Shown here: positions 32,642 through 34,933 of the stretch, in pieces
How positions within the stretch are numbered: position 1 is the first letter of the stretch
Layout of the letters: each line of letters opens with the position of its first letter
Assembly (NCBI GenBank): GCA_002448445.1
Contig: DJYC01000103.1
Location: forward strand, 1 to 34,933
DNA from: Treponema sp. UBA6988
GTDB lineage: Bacteria; Spirochaetota; Spirochaetia; Treponematales; Treponemataceae
DNA: 34,933 bases
Direction of reading: 5' to 3'
Program-made: the position numbers and the translations under genes
The notes under the pieces: generated by a model
Database searches by the model: none
What the model was told of the DNA's origin: nothing
Seen by the model: the letters and a program-made list of their open reading frames with translations, nothing else

Positions 32642-32670
32642 ATTATACCTCTTTTTTGCGGAACTTGCAA
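32642..32670 (-). promoter_or_regulatory. HAD gene promoter (TTGCAA-17-TATAAT)
   Basis: On the minus strand TTGCAA (complement of 32665-32670), 17 nt and a perfect TATAAT (complement of 32642-32647). The start site falls within about 2 nt of the ATG at 32633. A second, extended -10 (TGG followed by TATAAT) lies at 32670-32675 but lacks a good -35. Confidence 0.65.
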
Positions 32671-32682
32671 TTATACCACCTA

Positions 32683-32711
32683 TTGATTTTTTATTGTTTC
32701 TACCATATACT
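32683..32711 (+). promoter_or_regulatory. promoter of VTT-pssA-psd operon (TTGATT-17-TATACT)
   Basis: TTGATT (32683-32688), 17 nt and TATACT (32706-32711), with the same hexamers as the carD promoter. The predicted start of about 32718 leaves a 9-nt leader and no Shine-Dalgarno before the ATG at 32727. Confidence 0.65.
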
Positions 32712-32726
32712 TTAATTTACAATTTT

Positions 32727-33329
32727 ATGGAAACTATAGAAAAGCAGCTGGAGGAGCGGCCACGTGCGCTAAAGATTGCTGGAACCATAGGTTTTTTGCT
32801 TCTTGCCGCGGGGACGACTATTTTTTTCCTGCACGAATATCTGGAAGGACACTTTAAAGACGTAAACTCACTCAGCGAATACATCGAAGCGTACGGAATC
32901 CTTGGTCCCGTCATGCTGACTTTTTTCCAGTGCGTAAAGGTTCTTGTTGCGATTGTGCCGGGAGCAATAGGCTGCATTGCTGGAGCCTCAATGTTCGGGG
33001 CTCTGGGCGGCTTCCTCTGCAGTTACATAGGGATATGTTCAGGCAGCATGATAGCTTTTCTGCTTTCCAAGAGATACGGTATGTCGCTGATGAAGCTTGT
33101 CTTTTCAGAAAAGCGCTACAACAAGTGCATGCGCTGGCTGCAAAAGAAGCACCATCACTATCCGGTCGTACTATGGTTTGCAATCTGCTTTCCATTTGCC
33201 CCGGACGACTTTTTGTGCTACTTTTCGGGAATGACCTCCGTCTCTTTCCGCAAATTTGCACTCATCATTCTGACGGCAAAGCCCTGGACCATCCTTGGCT
33301 ACAGCCTGATATTTGGCCACATTTTTTGA
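32727..33329 (+). CDS. VTT-domain (TVP38/TMEM64, DedA-like) membrane protein
   Basis: 200 residues from the ATG at 32727; in-frame sequence upstream is antisense to the HAD gene. Hydrophobic segments are IAGTIGFLLLAAGTTIFFL, the re-entrant region GPVMLTFFQCVKVLVAIVPG with AIGCIAGASMFGALGGF, ICSGSMIAFLLSKRYG, and C-terminal FALIILTAKPWTILGYSLIF. GAxFGxxxG and the F-P-D pattern (CFPFAPDDFLCYFSGM) fit the VTT family, some members of which are lipid scramblases or undecaprenyl-phosphate flippases. It leads an operon with pssA and psd, which suggests a role in phospholipid handling (inference). The stop TGA overlaps the pssA ribosome binding site. Confidence 0.88.
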   Translation: METIEKQLEERPRALKIAGTIGFLLLAAGTTIFFLHEYLEGHFKDVNSLSEYIEAYGILGPVMLTFFQCVKVLVAIVPGAIGCIAGASMFGALGGFLCSYIGICSGSMIAFLLSKRYGMSLMKLVFSEKRYNKCMRWLQKKHHHYPVVLWFAICFPFAPDDFLCYFSGMTSVSFRKFALIILTAKPWTILGYSLIFGHIF

Positions 33330-33336
33330 GGTAACT

Positions 33337-33984
33337 ATGCTTGGTGTATACAATTATACGGTTTGGATGACTTACTCTGGAATGCTACTTTCCTATGCGG
33401 GAATAACATTCACATTGAACGAGAATTACCGTGCAGCGCTTCTCTGCCTTATGATTGCAGGTGTTCTGGACATGCTGGACGGCAAGGTTGCAAGTACAAA
33501 GAAAGACCGCAGCGAAGATCAAAAAGATTTTGGAATACAGATAGATTCCATGTGCGACATAATAAGCTACGGTGTACTCCCGGCTCTTTTTGTCTACAAA
33601 ATCAACGGCTTCCACAGATTTTCAGGCATTATCGGCGGGCTTTACCTTCTTTGCGCACTAATCCGCCTTTGCTGGTTCAATGTGGACGAGGCCCAGAGGC
33701 AGGAGCGCACCAGCGAAGAGCGCAATGAATACAGGGGTCTTCCGGTAACAAGCGCAGCAATTATCCTGCCTTTCGTCTTTATCGTATGCCGCTTTCTCTG
33801 CAACCGACTGGGTTCACCAGATCTTTTTGACAGCCGGGTGGAAGCCTGGAGCAGTGCAACCCTTATCGTGATGGGACTCTTCTTTATTACGCCCTTCCGC
33901 ATGAGAAAACCCCACTGGACTGGAAAAGCAATCCTTTCCCTTATAGGACTTGCAGAGCTTATAATCCTTTTTATTGAAAAATGA
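33337..33984 (+). CDS. pssA: CDP-alcohol phosphatidyltransferase, phosphatidylserine synthase
   Basis: Inner-membrane enzyme predicted to make phosphatidylserine from CDP-diacylglycerol and serine. 215 residues from the ATG at 33337 (GAGGT upstream), with several membrane helices. The CDP-alcohol motif D-xx-DG-xx-A(R)...G-xxx-D-xxx-D is present as D45, D48-G49, A52, G66, D70, D74. The usual Arg after the Ala is Ser53, and extra charged residues (TKKDRSEDQKD) follow. Assignment to serine rather than glycerol-phosphate rests on the downstream psd, with which it overlaps by 4 nt (ATGA). Confidence 0.9.
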   Translation: MLGVYNYTVWMTYSGMLLSYAGITFTLNENYRAALLCLMIAGVLDMLDGKVASTKKDRSEDQKDFGIQIDSMCDIISYGVLPALFVYKINGFHRFSGIIGGLYLLCALIRLCWFNVDEAQRQERTSEERNEYRGLPVTSAAIILPFVFIVCRFLCNRLGSPDLFDSRVEAWSSATLIVMGLFFITPFRMRKPHWTGKAILSLIGLAELIILFIEK

Positions 33985-34772
33985 GCGCAGTTGACTTTCT
34001 ATACGGAACTCTTCCCGGCAGAATACTGCAGAATGCTTTCCTTGCGCTAAAAATTCCAGCCCTGCTCGGACTTTATTTGCGCTCGCCGCTTTCCGCCTGG
34101 TACGTAAAGCCCTTTGTAAAGAAAAACAATATAGACCTTTCAGACTTTGCCGGTGTAAAATTCCGCACCTTCAACGATTTTTTTACCCGCAAGAAAGACA
34201 TTTCCTTTGACAAAACTCCCGGCACCCTTATAAGCACAGCAGACGGGCTTCTTTCCGCATACAAAATAGAAGAAAATTCCACTTTCCGCGTAAAGGGCTT
34301 TGACTACAGCATAAGCGACCTGCTTCCGGGGTACCAAGACACAAAAGCCTTTACCGGTGGAACCTGCCTTGTATTCCGCCTTAGACCGATTGACTACCAC
34401 CGCTACATTTTTGTGGATTCAGGGCGGCTGGAAAAGAACCACTTTGTAAAGGGAAGCCTGCATTCCGTACAGCCTTCCGCCCTTGAGCGCTACAGGGTCT
34501 ACACAAAAAACCGCCGCTCTTGGGTAATACTGCACACAGACCACTTTGGAGATGTGGCACAGATAGAAGTTGGGGCTTTTTCCGTTGGCGGAATAATCAA
34601 CCACCTGCAGGACGCAAGCTTTGAAAAGGGGCAGGAAAAAGGCTACTTTGACCTTCACGGCTCAACAATCGTCCTGCTCTTGCAAAAGGACAGGGCTACC
34701 CTCTTGCCTGAATACCAGGATGCATTTACGCGTGAAGTCCCGGTACGCATTGGAGTTTCCATAGCAAAATAA
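33981..34772 (+). CDS. psd: phosphatidylserine decarboxylase proenzyme
   Basis: Decarboxylates phosphatidylserine to phosphatidylethanolamine at the inner membrane. 263 residues. Family motifs are FRTFNDFFTRKKD, TADGLLSAY (catalytic Asp), RPIDYHRYIF (catalytic His) and the autocleavage site HGST, where cleavage between G227 and S228 would leave the pyruvoyl group on Ser. The common form is LGST; His replaces Leu here. Its start overlaps the pssA stop by 4 nt, so the two are translationally coupled. Confidence 0.94.
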   Translation: MSAVDFLYGTLPGRILQNAFLALKIPALLGLYLRSPLSAWYVKPFVKKNNIDLSDFAGVKFRTFNDFFTRKKDISFDKTPGTLISTADGLLSAYKIEENSTFRVKGFDYSISDLLPGYQDTKAFTGGTCLVFRLRPIDYHRYIFVDSGRLEKNHFVKGSLHSVQPSALERYRVYTKNRRSWVILHTDHFGDVAQIEVGAFSVGGIINHLQDASFEKGQEKGYFDLHGSTIVLLLQKDRATLLPEYQDAFTREVPVRIGVSIAK

Positions 34773-34781
34773 AGATTTTTC

Positions 34782-34799
34782 TCAAGGGAGGTCCCTTGA
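34782..34799. other. short hairpin after psd
   Basis: TCAAGGGA (34782-34789) and TCCCTTGA (34792-34799) form an 8-bp stem with a 2-nt loop, 10 nt after the psd stop. No T run follows, so at most it is a weak or rho-dependent 3' end signal. Confidence 0.45.
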
Positions 34800-34808
34800 A
34801 CCCCGATC

Positions 34809-34862
34809 TTGGAGGGGGAAAAACCTCTCAGAGTCCGAAGCCCGATGTTTTTCCCCCTCCAA
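34809..34862. repeat. 16-bp perfect inverted repeat
   Basis: TTGGAGGGGGAAAAAC (34809-34824) and GTTTTTCCCCCTCCAA (34847-34862) are exact complements separated by 22 nt. It resembles the GGAGGGGGAA repeat near 31820. The rest of the window to 34933 shows no gene. Confidence 0.7.
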
Positions 34863-34933
34863 ACCACCCTTCAACGATACGCAACTGCTACCGTCTCATC
34901 TCGAGCACGGCTTAGGGCCATATCGCTCAACGT

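Noticed and set aside
32262..32726. N-terminal extension of the VTT protein
   Set aside because: This in-frame sequence lies antisense to the HAD gene; the promoter at 32683-32711 and the membrane-protein start at 32727 fit a short protein.
34863..34933. tRNA or rRNA at the right edge
   Set aside because: No cloverleaf, TTCGA loop or rRNA signature could be found in the last 70 nt.

Overview
The window looks like chromosomal DNA of a host-associated treponeme (Spirochaetes). The evidence is the 16S rRNA 5' end at the left edge, a fused IspD-IspF, a CarD regulator, many palindromic intergenic repeats, numerous Cys-anchored lipoproteins, and a giant spirochaete-style coiled-coil protein. Species cannot be named from this alone. 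No tRNA, CRISPR array, transposase, reverse transcriptase or prophage gene was recognised.

Layout. 1-590: 5' end of a 16S rRNA gene on the minus strand, its leader and a strong promoter with helically phased A-tracts. 590-7970: an accessory surface-protein island. Two near-identical lipoprotein cassettes with a formylglycine-generating-enzyme/C-type-lectin fold (853-1770 and 6489-7478, both minus) flank a 1164-residue beta-helix lipoprotein (2605-6099, plus). An XRE repressor with two palindromic operators follows. The last part of both lectin-fold genes is hypervariable and built almost entirely of NNC codons, the footprint expected of a diversity-generating retroelement (DGR) acting from elsewhere. 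The beta-helix gene carries an in-frame run of ten G, a candidate phase-variation switch. 7970-13020: a YkgJ-like Cys-cluster protein, MiaB (with a low-complexity insertion exactly where codon usage switches), then folD-folE2, separated by repeat-rich spacers.

13127-18644: a probable four-gene operon (outer-membrane beta-barrel, lipoprotein, RarA-type AAA ATPase with a C-terminal extension, secreted protein). 19149-22020: adenylate kinase, then carD-ispDF. 22317-31679: a 3120-residue protein with one N-terminal membrane segment, about 180 consecutive 11-residue (hendecad) coiled-coil repeats, and a C-terminal helix-turn-helix-like segment. 31959-34772: a HAD hydrolase, divergent from a VTT-domain membrane protein, pssA and psd, which together form a phosphatidylethanolamine-synthesis operon.

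Two things stand out: the surface-variation island (DGR-like variable regions plus a poly-G tract plus a local repressor), and the giant hendecad protein, which could link the inner membrane to DNA or to a cytoplasmic partner. Several genes (miaB, carD, the HAD gene, the VTT gene, perhaps ykgJ) lack a Shine-Dalgarno and have a -10 box only 7-15 nt before the ATG, suggesting leaderless or near-leaderless mRNAs.
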